Shown: in pieces, positions 55,297 through 63,431 of the stretch | Layout of the letters: each line of letters begins with the position of its first letter | Numbering within the stretch: position 1 is the first letter of the stretch | Source: DASRDR01 sp035550795 | GTDB lineage: Bacteria; Methylomirabilota; Methylomirabilia; Rokubacteriales; DASRDR01 | Direction: 5' to 3' | Assembly: GCA_035550795.1 (NCBI GenBank) | Contig: DASZOL010000059.1 | Location: 1-64,000 of the forward strand | DNA: 64,000 nt | Notes under the pieces: generated by a model | Database searches by the model: none | What the model was told of the DNA's origin: nothing | What the model saw: the letters and a program-made list of their open reading frames with translations, nothing else | Program-made: the position numbers and the translations under genes

Positions 55297-56178
55297 GTGC
55301 ACAAGCGCGTCGTCTTCCAGCACCGGATCCTGCCGTACGTGCTTGTCGCCCCCCAGCTCCTGATCACACTCGTCTTCTTCATCTGGCCGGCCGCGCAGGC
55401 GCTCTTCCAGTCCGTCCTGCTCGAGGACGCCTTCGGGCTGTCGACCCGCTTCGTCTGGCTGGAGAACTTCCAGCGATTGTTCGGGGATCCCAACTACCTG
55501 AACGCGTCGCGCGTCACCCTGGTCTTTGCGGTGGCGACCGCCACCCTGGCGATGAGCCTGGGCCTCCTGCTTGCCACGATGGCGGATCGCGTGCTCAAGG
55601 GCGCGACGGGCTACCGGACGCTCCTGATGTCGCCCTACGCGGTGGCGCCGGCGGTGGCCGGCGTGCTCTGGCTGTTCATGTTCAACCCGGTGGTCGGCAT
55701 CGTGGCCCATCTCCTGCGCGGGCTCGGCTACACGTGGAACCACCAGCTCAACGGCGGCCAGGCGCTGCTCCTGGTCATCATCGCCGCCGCCTGGAAGCAG
55801 ATCAGCTACAACTTCCTCTTCTTCCTCGCCGGGCTCCAGGCCGTCCCCCGGTCGGTGATCGAGGCGGCCGCGGTGGATGGCGCGGGCCCCGCGACGCGAT
55901 TCTGGCGGATCGTCTTTCCGCTCCTGTCGCCGACGACCTTCTTCCTGGTCGTCGTGAACGTGGTGTACGCCTTCATCGAGACCTTCGGGATCATCCACAC
56001 GGTCACCTCGGGCGGCCCGGCCAAGGCAACCGAGACTCTCGTCTACAAGGTGTTCAACGACGGCTTCATCGGACTCGACCTGGGCGGCTCGGCGGCGCAG
56101 TCGGTCGTCCTCATGGCCATCGTCATCGGGCTCACGGTGGCCCAGTTCCGCTACCTCGAGCGCCGGGTCCAGTACTAG
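55297..56178 (+). CDS. ugpA: sn-glycerol-3-phosphate ABC transporter permease UgpA
   Basis: This 293-aa inner-membrane permease has six hydrophobic segments and the EAA loop EAAAVDGAGPATRFWRIVFPLLSP. It opens with RILPYVLVAPQLLITLVFFIWPAAQALFQS, as UgpA does. It pairs with UgpE, encoded two bases downstream. GTG start, 58 bp after ugpB. Confidence 0.94.
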   Translation: MHKRVVFQHRILPYVLVAPQLLITLVFFIWPAAQALFQSVLLEDAFGLSTRFVWLENFQRLFGDPNYLNASRVTLVFAVATATLAMSLGLLLATMADRVLKGATGYRTLLMSPYAVAPAVAGVLWLFMFNPVVGIVAHLLRGLGYTWNHQLNGGQALLLVIIAAAWKQISYNFLFFLAGLQAVPRSVIEAAAVDGAGPATRFWRIVFPLLSPTTFFLVVVNVVYAFIETFGIIHTVTSGGPAKATETLVYKVFNDGFIGLDLGGSAAQSVVLMAIVIGLTVAQFRYLERRVQY

Positions 56179-56180
56179 CC

Positions 56181-57026
56181 TTGGTCGAGCGCCGGCCGGC
56201 CTGGACCCTCGTCACGCACGCGGTGCTGATCATCGGCATCCTCGTCGTGGCGTTTCCCGTGTACGTGAGCCTCGTCGCCTCGACCCATACCGCGGAAGAT
56301 CTCGTGGGCAAGGTGCCGCTCTGGTTCGGTGACCGCTTCCTCGAGAACTACCGAACGGTCCTCGGCACGGGCATGCGGGCGGCCGGCCCGACGCCGGTGG
56401 GCGTCATGATCTGGAACAGTCTCGTGATGGCGGTGACCATCGCGGTCGGCAAGATCGTGATCTCCATCCTCTCAGCCTACGCGATCGTCTACTTCCGCTT
56501 CCCGCTCCGCATGGTGTGCTTCTGGATGATCTTCCTGACGCTCATGCTGCCGGTCGAGGTGCGAATCATGCCCACCTTCAAGGTGGTCGCCGATCTGGGG
56601 CTCCTCAACACGTTCGCCGGCCTGACGATCCCGCTCATCGCCTCGGCCACCGCGACGTTCCTCTTCCGGCAATTCTTCCTGACCGTCCCCGACGAGCTGC
56701 TGGAAGCCGCTCGCATCGACGGGGCGGGCCCGGTGCGCTTCTTCGCCGCCATCCTGGTGCCCCTGTCCCGGACGAACATCGCGGCGCTGTTTGTGATCCT
56801 GTTCATCTTCGGGTGGAACCAGTACTTGTGGCCGCTCCTCATGACGACCCAGGAGGGTATGTACACGGTCGTTCTGGGCATCAAGCGCATGACCGCGGCT
56901 GCCGAGGCGGCGTCGAACTGGAACCTCGTGATGGCGACGGCGATGCTGGCCATGGTGCCGCCGGTGACCATCGTGGTCCTGATGCAGCGCTGGTTCATCA
57001 AGGGCCTGATCGAGACCGAGAAATGA
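56181..57026 (+). CDS. ugpE: sn-glycerol-3-phosphate ABC transporter permease UgpE
   Basis: This 281-aa permease has six hydrophobic segments, the EAA loop EAARIDGAGPVRFFAAILVPLSR and the UgpE-type FIFGWNQYLWPLLMTTQEGMYTV. The start is an unusual TTG at 56181, two bases after the ugpA stop; no ATG or GTG is available before the first membrane segment. No ugpC ATPase follows; the only ABC ATPase nearby (62226-63431) belongs to another system, though it may be shared. Confidence 0.93.
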   Translation: MVERRPAWTLVTHAVLIIGILVVAFPVYVSLVASTHTAEDLVGKVPLWFGDRFLENYRTVLGTGMRAAGPTPVGVMIWNSLVMAVTIAVGKIVISILSAYAIVYFRFPLRMVCFWMIFLTLMLPVEVRIMPTFKVVADLGLLNTFAGLTIPLIASATATFLFRQFFLTVPDELLEAARIDGAGPVRFFAAILVPLSRTNIAALFVILFIFGWNQYLWPLLMTTQEGMYTVVLGIKRMTAAAEAASNWNLVMATAMLAMVPPVTIVVLMQRWFIKGLIETEK

Positions 57027-57658
57027 CGCGGCTACGAGGGGACCGGATCGGCGTCCTCGGCGTCCTGGCCGCCGCCGCCCTCCTGGCGGTGGGCTGTGCC
57101 GCCGGCTCGTCGAAGCAGGCCGAGGAGCAGGAGAGCATCCCGCGTCCCGAGTGGCGGGTCGGCGACCGGTGGGTCTTCAAGCGCACCGCCCTCACCGGCG
57201 CGACGGCCGTGGTCACGCACCAGGTCGCCGCCGCGATGACGGAAGGCTACAGCGTCCGGGTCCTGGGGCTCGCCTCGGAGGTGACGCGGCAGTGGACGCA
57301 CGACCTCCACTTGATCCAGGAGACGCTCGGGGACGGGAGGCTCGTCCGCTACGACCCGCCCGCCTCGTTCTTCACGTGGCCGCTCAAGCCCGGGGACACG
57401 TGGGAGCAGGAGTTCCAGTACACGGACGGGCGGAACGACGGCCGGTACGCCAACATCTGGAAGGTCGCCGCGACGATCGAGCCGATCGACACCGTCGCGG
57501 GCCGGTTCTACACGCTTCGCGTGGAGCGCTGGAGCGGATCGCAGCGGCTCGAGGCCTACTGGTACAGTCCCCGGATCCGATACTGGGTCCGGCTGGAGGA
57601 CTATCTCCGTGGCTACGTGGAAGAGCTGGTGGAGGTCCGGTCGTGGTCGGGGTCGTGA
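57023..57658 (+). CDS. Hypothetical lipoprotein in the ugp operon
   Basis: This 211-aa protein has a lipobox AVGC (Cys24), preceded by a hydrophobic signal, so it should be lipid-anchored. The mature part is rich in aromatic and charged residues (PRPEWRVGDRWVFKR, FFTWPLKPGDTWEQEFQY, LEAYWYSPRIRYWVRLEDYLRGYVEELVEV), suggesting a beta-rich fold; I recognise no family. ATGA overlap with ugpE couples it to the transporter, so it may help capture glycerophosphodiesters (inference). Confidence 0.78.
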   Translation: MTRLRGDRIGVLGVLAAAALLAVGCAAGSSKQAEEQESIPRPEWRVGDRWVFKRTALTGATAVVTHQVAAAMTEGYSVRVLGLASEVTRQWTHDLHLIQETLGDGRLVRYDPPASFFTWPLKPGDTWEQEFQYTDGRNDGRYANIWKVAATIEPIDTVAGRFYTLRVERWSGSQRLEAYWYSPRIRYWVRLEDYLRGYVEELVEVRSWSGS

Positions 57659-58496
57659 TGACCGGCGAGGCGATCGGGCACGCGCCGGGATCGCCGTGGT
57701 CTTGGCCGGCATCCTGCTGATGGCCTCCGCGCCGCCGGCCGGCAGCACCGCGGGGCGGCCGGCCATCGCCGCGCACCGCGGGGGCGCGCGCCTCTGGCCG
57801 GAGAACAGCCTCACGGCGTTCCGTGGCGCGCTCGGGCTCAAGGCTGACCTCGTCGAGCTGGACGTCCACCAGACGCGTGACGGCGAGGTGGTCGTGGTCC
57901 ACGACCCCACCCTCGAGCGGACCACGACAGGGCGCGGCGCCGTCCGCGACCTCACGTGGGCCGAGCTCGCCGCCGTCACGGTGCGCGGGACCGCCGAGGA
58001 GCGGCTGCCCCGGCTCGCGGAGGTCCTGGCGCTCCTCCAGCCCGCGCCCGCGGGCCTCCTTCTCGAGATCAAGGCGGGACCCGGAGGAGACCGATATCCT
58101 GGCATCGAGGAGCGTGTGCTGGGGCTCGTGGAGGCCGCGGGCCTCGCCCCCCGGACGACGGTGATGGCGTTCGACTGGAGGATCCTCGAGCGCCTCCGCG
58201 CGCTTTCCATGTCGATCCGGCTGACGGGACTCCTTTCCCAGCGCGGGGCCGAGCGGTTGGGCGGCATCGGGTCGGCGGCCCTGCGGCTCCGTGCGCTCGG
58301 CGTCAACGATCTCGGAATCGAGCAGACGCTGCTCACGCCCGCGGCGGTCAGTGCCGCGCGCGACGCCGGGCTCTCGATCGGGGTGTGGACGGTGAACGAG
58401 CCGGAGGAGCTCCGCCGGGCGCTCGCGGCGGGCGTGGACTACGTCACGACCGACCGGCCGGACCTCGCCCTCCGGCTGCGTGACGCGCCGCCCTGA
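57609..58496 (+). CDS. Glycerophosphodiester phosphodiesterase, probably exported
   Basis: This GDPD/UgpQ-family enzyme cleaves glycerophosphodiesters to glycerol-3-phosphate and an alcohol. Its motifs are AAHRGGARLWPENSLTAFRGA, ELDVHQTRDGEVVVVHDPTLERTT (acid residues and catalytic His), LLLEIKAG and the C-terminal VWTVNEPEELRRALAAGVDYVTTDRPDLAL. A hydrophobic stretch before the domain (AVVLAGILLMASAPPAGS) looks like a signal peptide, so cleavage may occur in the periplasm. The start is uncertain. GTG 57609 gives 295 aa with a basic N-region and a 50-bp overlap with the lipoprotein gene; GTG 57696 is an alternative with a short N-region. Confidence 0.9.
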   Translation: MATWKSWWRSGRGRGRDDRRGDRARAGIAVVLAGILLMASAPPAGSTAGRPAIAAHRGGARLWPENSLTAFRGALGLKADLVELDVHQTRDGEVVVVHDPTLERTTTGRGAVRDLTWAELAAVTVRGTAEERLPRLAEVLALLQPAPAGLLLEIKAGPGGDRYPGIEERVLGLVEAAGLAPRTTVMAFDWRILERLRALSMSIRLTGLLSQRGAERLGGIGSAALRLRALGVNDLGIEQTLLTPAAVSAARDAGLSIGVWTVNEPEELRRALAAGVDYVTTDRPDLALRLRDAPP

Positions 58497-58524
58497 CGAC
58501 GCGGCCGCAGCTCCCCGGCGCGCC

Positions 58525-60042
58525 GTGACCGCGGTCCTGGCGCTCGATCAGGGGACCACCGGGTCGACCGCGCTCGTCGTGGGCGACGACGGAACCGTCC
58601 TCGGGCGCGGCTACCGCGAGCTCCCCCAGTACTACCCGCAGCCCGGCTGGGTCGAGCACGACCCGGCCGAGATCTGGACGACGCAGCTCGACGCCGCCCG
58701 GACGGCGCTCGCCGCGGCGCGGGTCCCCCCCCGGGACGTGGTGGCGATCGGCATCGCGAACCAGCGGGAGACCACGCTCCTCTGGGACCGACGAACGGGC
58801 GTGCCGGTCCACCGCGCGATCGTCTGGCAGTGCCGCCGGTCGGCGCCCCTCTGCGAGCGGCTCCGGGCCGATGGGCTCGAGCCGCTCGTCCGCGCCCGCA
58901 CCGGGCTCGTCCTGGACGCCTACTTCTCGGGAACCAAGATCGCGTGGCTCCTCGACGCCCGGCCCGAACTCCGCGAGCGGGCGCGCCGGGGCGAGCTCGC
59001 CTTCGGCACCGTCGACACCTGGCTCCTCTGGCAGCTCACCGGCGGGCGTGTCCACGCGACCGATCCCTCGAACGCCTCGCGGACGCTCTGCTTCGACATC
59101 CGGCACCTGGACTGGGATGCGGAGCTGATCCGGCACCTCGGCATCCCGCGCGAGGTCTTTCCAGCGGTGCGGCCCTCGGCGGGGGTCTTCGGCGAGACGA
59201 TCGCCCGGGAGGGGCTGCCGGCCGGCATCCCGGTGGCGGGCATCGCCGGCGACCAGCAGGCGGCCCTCTTCGGGCAAGGGGCGATGGCCCCCGGGGAGGC
59301 GAAGAACACGTACGGGACGGGGTGCTTTCTGCTCCTCAACACGGGCTCGACGCCCGTTGCGTCCAATTCCGGCCTCCTCACCACGGTGGCCTGGTCCCTC
59401 CCGTCCGTCGGGGCCGGCTCCCCCGCCGTGTCGTACGCCCTCGAGGGCGCGATCTTCGTGGCCGGCGCGGCCGTCCAGTGGCTGCGGGACGGGCTGGGCC
59501 TGATCGGGACGGCCGCCGAGACCGAGGCCCTGGCCCGCTCGGTCGCGGACACCGGCGGCGTCTACCTCGTGCCCGCCTTCGTGGGCCTCGGCGCCCCTTA
59601 CTGGGACATGTACGCGCGGGGAACCCTGGTCGGGCTCACGCGCGGGACGACGCGCGCCCACGTCGCGCGAGCGACGCTCGAGGCCATCGCGTATCAGACT
59701 CGCGACGTGCTCGACGTGATGGCCTCGGAGGCGGGGCGACTGCCCGCAGAGCTCAGGGTCGACGGCGGCGCGACGGAGAACGATTTCCTCTGTCAATTCC
59801 AGGCCGACGTGCTTGGCCTGCCGATCCTGCGACCGCGGATTCGCGAGACGACCGGGGTCGGGGCTGCCTACCTGGCCGGGCTCGGCGTCGGCCTCTGGCC
59901 CAGACCCGAGGTGCTTCGCGACCTCTGGCGGCTCGACCGGGCCTTTGAGCCCTCCATGCCCGCCGAGCGCCGCGCGGCGCTCTACGCCGGCTGGCAGCGC
60001 GCTGTTGATCGCGCCCGGGGCTGGGCCCGCGAGGGGGACTGA
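58525..60042 (+). CDS. glpK: Glycerol kinase
   Basis: This 505-aa FGGY kinase phosphorylates glycerol to glycerol-3-phosphate. It has AVLALDQGTTGSTALV, IANQRETTLLWDRRTG, TVDTWLLWQLTGG, AGIAGDQQAALFGQ, KNTYGTGCFLLLNTG and VDGGATENDFLCQFQADVLG. GTG 58525 gives the family N-terminus; GTG 58480 would add 15 residues overlapping the phosphodiesterase gene. With glpD and ugp genes it completes glycerol entry into central metabolism. No glpF is seen. Confidence 0.96.
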   Translation: MTAVLALDQGTTGSTALVVGDDGTVLGRGYRELPQYYPQPGWVEHDPAEIWTTQLDAARTALAAARVPPRDVVAIGIANQRETTLLWDRRTGVPVHRAIVWQCRRSAPLCERLRADGLEPLVRARTGLVLDAYFSGTKIAWLLDARPELRERARRGELAFGTVDTWLLWQLTGGRVHATDPSNASRTLCFDIRHLDWDAELIRHLGIPREVFPAVRPSAGVFGETIAREGLPAGIPVAGIAGDQQAALFGQGAMAPGEAKNTYGTGCFLLLNTGSTPVASNSGLLTTVAWSLPSVGAGSPAVSYALEGAIFVAGAAVQWLRDGLGLIGTAAETEALARSVADTGGVYLVPAFVGLGAPYWDMYARGTLVGLTRGTTRAHVARATLEAIAYQTRDVLDVMASEAGRLPAELRVDGGATENDFLCQFQADVLGLPILRPRIRETTGVGAAYLAGLGVGLWPRPEVLRDLWRLDRAFEPSMPAERRAALYAGWQRAVDRARGWAREGD

Positions 60043-60126
60043 CCCCCGGTCGACGATCGGGGATTCCGTCGGGGTGGCGGGAGTGTTACCGTCTTGTGAC
60101 GCCGAACGCGAAAGAGGGAGGGAACC

Positions 60127-61239
60127 GTGTCCTACATCGCCGTCGTGCTCACGCTCGTCGCGCTGTTCGTCCCAGCCCCTGCCACCGCCCAGGCAGCGAT
60201 CGAGGACGAGCTGGTTCTCCAGACCCCGGTGTCGAAGTTCGTGGTGGACGCCGCGCTCAAGGCCTTCGCGGACTACGCGAAGGAGAAGTGGAACGTGAGC
60301 GTCAAGACGAACGCCCAGTACGCCGGGACGCCGGTCTCCTACGGCCGGATCGTCGAGTGGAAGGGGAAGCCCGAGGCCGACATCTTCTGGGGGGGTGAGT
60401 CGGCGCTCTTCGACAAGCTCGCGGAGCAGAAGCTCCTGGTCAAGCACGAGCTGCCGAAGGAGTCCGTCGACGCGATCCCGGCCGGCCTCGGCAAGCCCAA
60501 GCCCATTCCGCTCAAGGACCCCGCCGGGTTCTGGGTGGGAACGGCGCTCGAGCCGTACGGGCTGGTCTACCATCCGCGGCTCCTCCGGCGGCTCGGCGCC
60601 CCGGAGCCGAAGGACTGGGAAGACCTCCTGCACCCGAAGCTCAAGGGCAACGTCGCGCAGTGCGCGCCCACCCGCTCCTCGTCGAGCCACGCGACGTACG
60701 AGATCATGCTCCAGAGCCGGGGCGAGCAGCCCGGCTGGGAGTGGCTCAAGCGACTCGGCGGCAACACCGGGATCTTCACGGCCCGGAGCCGCGACGTGCC
60801 GTCGGTCGTGGCCAAGGGCGAGTTCGCGGCCGGTTTCGCGGTGCCGTCCTACATGGCGTTCGAGGAAGTGCTGGCGGGGTTCGACATCAAGTTCGTGGCG
60901 CCGAAGAACGCCTTCGTGACCCCCGAGCCGATGGCGATCCTGGCGGGCGCGAAGCATCCCCGGGCGGCGCGGGCGTTCGTCGAGTTCCTGCTGACGGAGC
61001 GCGGCCAGCGCGTGTTCATGGAGCGCGGCCTCTTCCCGATCACGCCGAAGTACAAGGTCCAGGGGCCGCCGGGCTCGGTGGCCGAGAAGGCCGTGGAATT
61101 CACGGGGGGGGTGCGCTCCTACTTCGAGACGGAGACGACGAACGTCTACGACGACGACATCGCCCAGAAGCGCTACCAGGAGGTGAACGAGCGGTTCCGG
61201 AAGGAGATCGAAGCCAACTGGGACCAGCTCAAGAAGTAG
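60127..61239 (+). CDS. Fbp/Afu-type ABC transporter substrate-binding protein
   Basis: This 370-aa periplasmic protein has a signal peptide (about 1-22, ending ATAQ) and the fold of iron(III)/phosphonate/sugar-phosphate binding proteins (SBP_bac_6/11 group): GRIVEWKGKPEADIFWGGESALFDKLAEQ and EPMAILAGAKHPRAARAFVEFLL. The paired tyrosines that bind iron in FbpA are not obvious; the corresponding region has VPSYMAF. Some relatives (AfuA) bind sugar phosphates. Placed after glpK, an organic phosphate ligand is possible. GTG start follows AGAGGGAGGG. Confidence 0.85.
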   Translation: MSYIAVVLTLVALFVPAPATAQAAIEDELVLQTPVSKFVVDAALKAFADYAKEKWNVSVKTNAQYAGTPVSYGRIVEWKGKPEADIFWGGESALFDKLAEQKLLVKHELPKESVDAIPAGLGKPKPIPLKDPAGFWVGTALEPYGLVYHPRLLRRLGAPEPKDWEDLLHPKLKGNVAQCAPTRSSSSHATYEIMLQSRGEQPGWEWLKRLGGNTGIFTARSRDVPSVVAKGEFAAGFAVPSYMAFEEVLAGFDIKFVAPKNAFVTPEPMAILAGAKHPRAARAFVEFLLTERGQRVFMERGLFPITPKYKVQGPPGSVAEKAVEFTGGVRSYFETETTNVYDDDIAQKRYQEVNERFRKEIEANWDQLKK

Positions 61240-61288
61240 GCGCCGACCGCTGACCCGGTCATCTGGCACCCACAGGAGGATCGAATCC

Positions 61289-62173
61289 GTGCGCGTGTTG
61301 ATCAGCCTCGTGAGCCTGTGCCTCGTCGCGGGGGTCGCGGTCCCCGCCGGGGCCGAGAGCCCGCTTGAGCGCGGGCGCTACCTGGTGGAGGTGCTGGGCG
61401 CCTGCGGCAACTGCCACACGCCGAAGGGGCCTGAGGGCAGCGACCTGCCCGGCAAGCACCTCGCCGGAGGCTTCCGGTACGAGGAGCCATTCGGCACCTG
61501 GATTAGCCCGAACATCACCCCGGATCCCGAGACCGGGATCGGCCAGTGGACGGACGCCCAGCTCATCCGGGCCATCCGGGAAGGGAAGCGCCCGGACGGC
61601 CGGACGCTCGGCCCCCCGATGCCGTTCGCTCTCTATCGACGGCTGGCGGACAGCGACGTGAAGGCAATGGTGATGTACCTGCGCACGGTCACGCCCGTCC
61701 GGGAGGCCGTCCCGCGAAGCCAGTACAAGATCCCGCTCCCCGACTCCTACGGCCCGCCGGTCGGCGCCGTGCCGGACCCGCCGCGGCACGAGCCCGTCAA
61801 GTACGGCGAGTATCTGGCGGGTCCGGTGGCGCACTGCATGGAGTGCCACACCCCCTTTCTCCCCGAAGGTCGACCTGATGCGGGTCGGCTGGGCGCCGGG
61901 GGCTTCGCGTTCCGCGGCCCATGGGGGGTGAGCTACGCCGCGAACCTGACGCCGTCCGCGGAGACCGGCCTCGGAGCCTGGAAGGACGGGGAGATCGTCG
62001 CCGCCATCTACGGCGCGCGCCGGGGCGGCGGCCGGGTGCTCCCACCGATGCCGACGCAGCACTATGCCAAGGGCATCGCGGAGGAAGACCTCCGCGCGAT
62101 CATCGCCTACCTCCGGTCCCTCCCGCCGATCCGGAACAAGGTGGCGGCGCCCGAGCCTCCGAACAAGCCGTGA
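61289..62173 (+). CDS. Diheme c-type cytochrome
   Basis: This 294-aa periplasmic protein has a signal peptide (about 1-22) and two cytochrome c domains, each with one heme site: CGNCH (C39, C42, H43) and CMECH (C183, C186, H187). Axial Met candidates lie in GPPMPFALY and LPPMPTQHY. It resembles the cytochrome subunits of membrane dehydrogenases (alcohol or gluconate type). AGGAGGA at 61274-61280 supports the GTG start. It lies between the binding protein and the ATPase of an ABC operon, an unusual position. Confidence 0.92.
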   Translation: MRVLISLVSLCLVAGVAVPAGAESPLERGRYLVEVLGACGNCHTPKGPEGSDLPGKHLAGGFRYEEPFGTWISPNITPDPETGIGQWTDAQLIRAIREGKRPDGRTLGPPMPFALYRRLADSDVKAMVMYLRTVTPVREAVPRSQYKIPLPDSYGPPVGAVPDPPRHEPVKYGEYLAGPVAHCMECHTPFLPEGRPDAGRLGAGGFAFRGPWGVSYAANLTPSAETGLGAWKDGEIVAAIYGARRGGGRVLPPMPTQHYAKGIAEEDLRAIIAYLRSLPPIRNKVAAPEPPNKP

Positions 62174-62225
62174 GTCCCGGCGGGCCTGGACCTGCCCGCC
62201 GGGGTCCGGGCCCGGCGCGGGCCGC

Positions 62226-63431
62226 ATGAAGATCACGGTCCGCGAGCTGAGCAAGCGATTCGGCGCCGTGCTCGCCGTCGACGGCGTCACGCTCGAGATC
62301 CGAGACGGCGAGCTCTTCACCCTTCTCGGCCCTTCGGGGTGCGGCAAGACCACGCTCCTCCGCCTCATCGCCGGCTTCCACCGGCCAGACCGGGGCCGCA
62401 TCCTGTTCGAGGACCGCGACGTCACCGACCTCCCGCCCTATGCCCGCAACATCGGCATGGTCTTCCAGAATTACGCGCTCTGGCCCCACATGACCGTGTT
62501 CCAGAACGTGGCCTACGGTCTTCGGCTGCGGCGGCTGCGAGGCCCCGCGCTTGCCGCCCGGGTCGTCGAGGGGCTCCGCAAGGTCAACCTGTCCGGCCTG
62601 GGTGCCCGGTACCCGGGCCAGCTCTCGGGCGGGCAGCAGCAGCGGGTCGCCCTGGCGCGGGCCCTGGTCCTCAACCCCGACATCCTGCTCCTCGACGAGC
62701 CGCTCTCGAACCTGGACGCGAAGATCCGCGTCCAGGTGCGGGCCGAGATCCGGACGCTCCAGCAGGAGCTGGGAATCACGACCGTGTACGTGACGCACGA
62801 CCAGGAGGAGGCGCTCTCCCTCTCGGATCGCGTGGCGGTGATGCGGGACGGCCGGGTGCTCCAGCTTGGGCCGCCGCGCGAGCTCTACGAGCGCCCCCGG
62901 ACCCGCTTCGTGGCCGACTTCGTCGGGACGAACAACCTCGTGGCGGGCGTCGTGGTCGAGGCCGCGGGCGACGGGATGTCCGTGGACACGGCGCTCGGAC
63001 GCTTCCGGGCGCGGTCCCCGCAGGGAGCGGCGGCTCTCCCGGCGGGCGACCGCTGTGTGCTTGCGATACGGCCGGAGAACGTCGCGCTCGCCGCCGGGGA
63101 GGCTCCGGCCCCCGGGGGTGGCAACCACTGTGCCGGCCGGATCGCCTTGGCCGCCTACCTCGGGAACACGCTCCGGTACGACGTGGCGACCGCCGGCGGG
63201 CTCACGCTGAAGGCGGACATTCGGGACCCCTGGCATCATGACGTGCTCGACCGCGGGACGCTGGTCACGCTTAACTTCCCGGCCTCGGTGACGCTCGCCC
63301 TCCCGGAGGAGCGGGTCTCCCCCGGAGCCGGCCGCGTGCGCGCCGATGTCGAGGAGGGGAATCCGCTCGGCCAGCGGCCCGTGGCCCCGGCCTCACCGGC
63401 GCTTCCCGCGCCGGACCTGGACCAGGGGTGA
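62226..63431 (+). CDS. ABC transporter ATP-binding protein (FbpC/PotA-like)
   Basis: This 401-aa importer ATPase has all motifs intact: Walker A LLGPSGCGKTT, Q-loop MVFQNYALWPHMTV, signature QLSGGQQQRVALARAL, Walker B LLLDEPLSNLDAKIR, H-loop VTHDQEEALSLSDR. A C-terminal TOBE domain (from about 240) and a Pro/Ala-rich tail follow. The GTGA overlap with the permease gene shows they are partners. As no ugpC is present in the window, it might also energise UgpAE (inference). Confidence 0.93.
   Translation: MKITVRELSKRFGAVLAVDGVTLEIRDGELFTLLGPSGCGKTTLLRLIAGFHRPDRGRILFEDRDVTDLPPYARNIGMVFQNYALWPHMTVFQNVAYGLRLRRLRGPALAARVVEGLRKVNLSGLGARYPGQLSGGQQQRVALARALVLNPDILLLDEPLSNLDAKIRVQVRAEIRTLQQELGITTVYVTHDQEEALSLSDRVAVMRDGRVLQLGPPRELYERPRTRFVADFVGTNNLVAGVVVEAAGDGMSVDTALGRFRARSPQGAAALPAGDRCVLAIRPENVALAAGEAPAPGGGNHCAGRIALAAYLGNTLRYDVATAGGLTLKADIRDPWHHDVLDRGTLVTLNFPASVTLALPEERVSPGAGRVRADVEEGNPLGQRPVAPASPALPAPDLDQG

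Noticed and set aside
62226..63431. Assignment of the ABC ATPase as ugpC
   Set aside because: It is translationally coupled to an Fbp-type permease and separated from ugpE by five genes. A shared role is possible but not shown.
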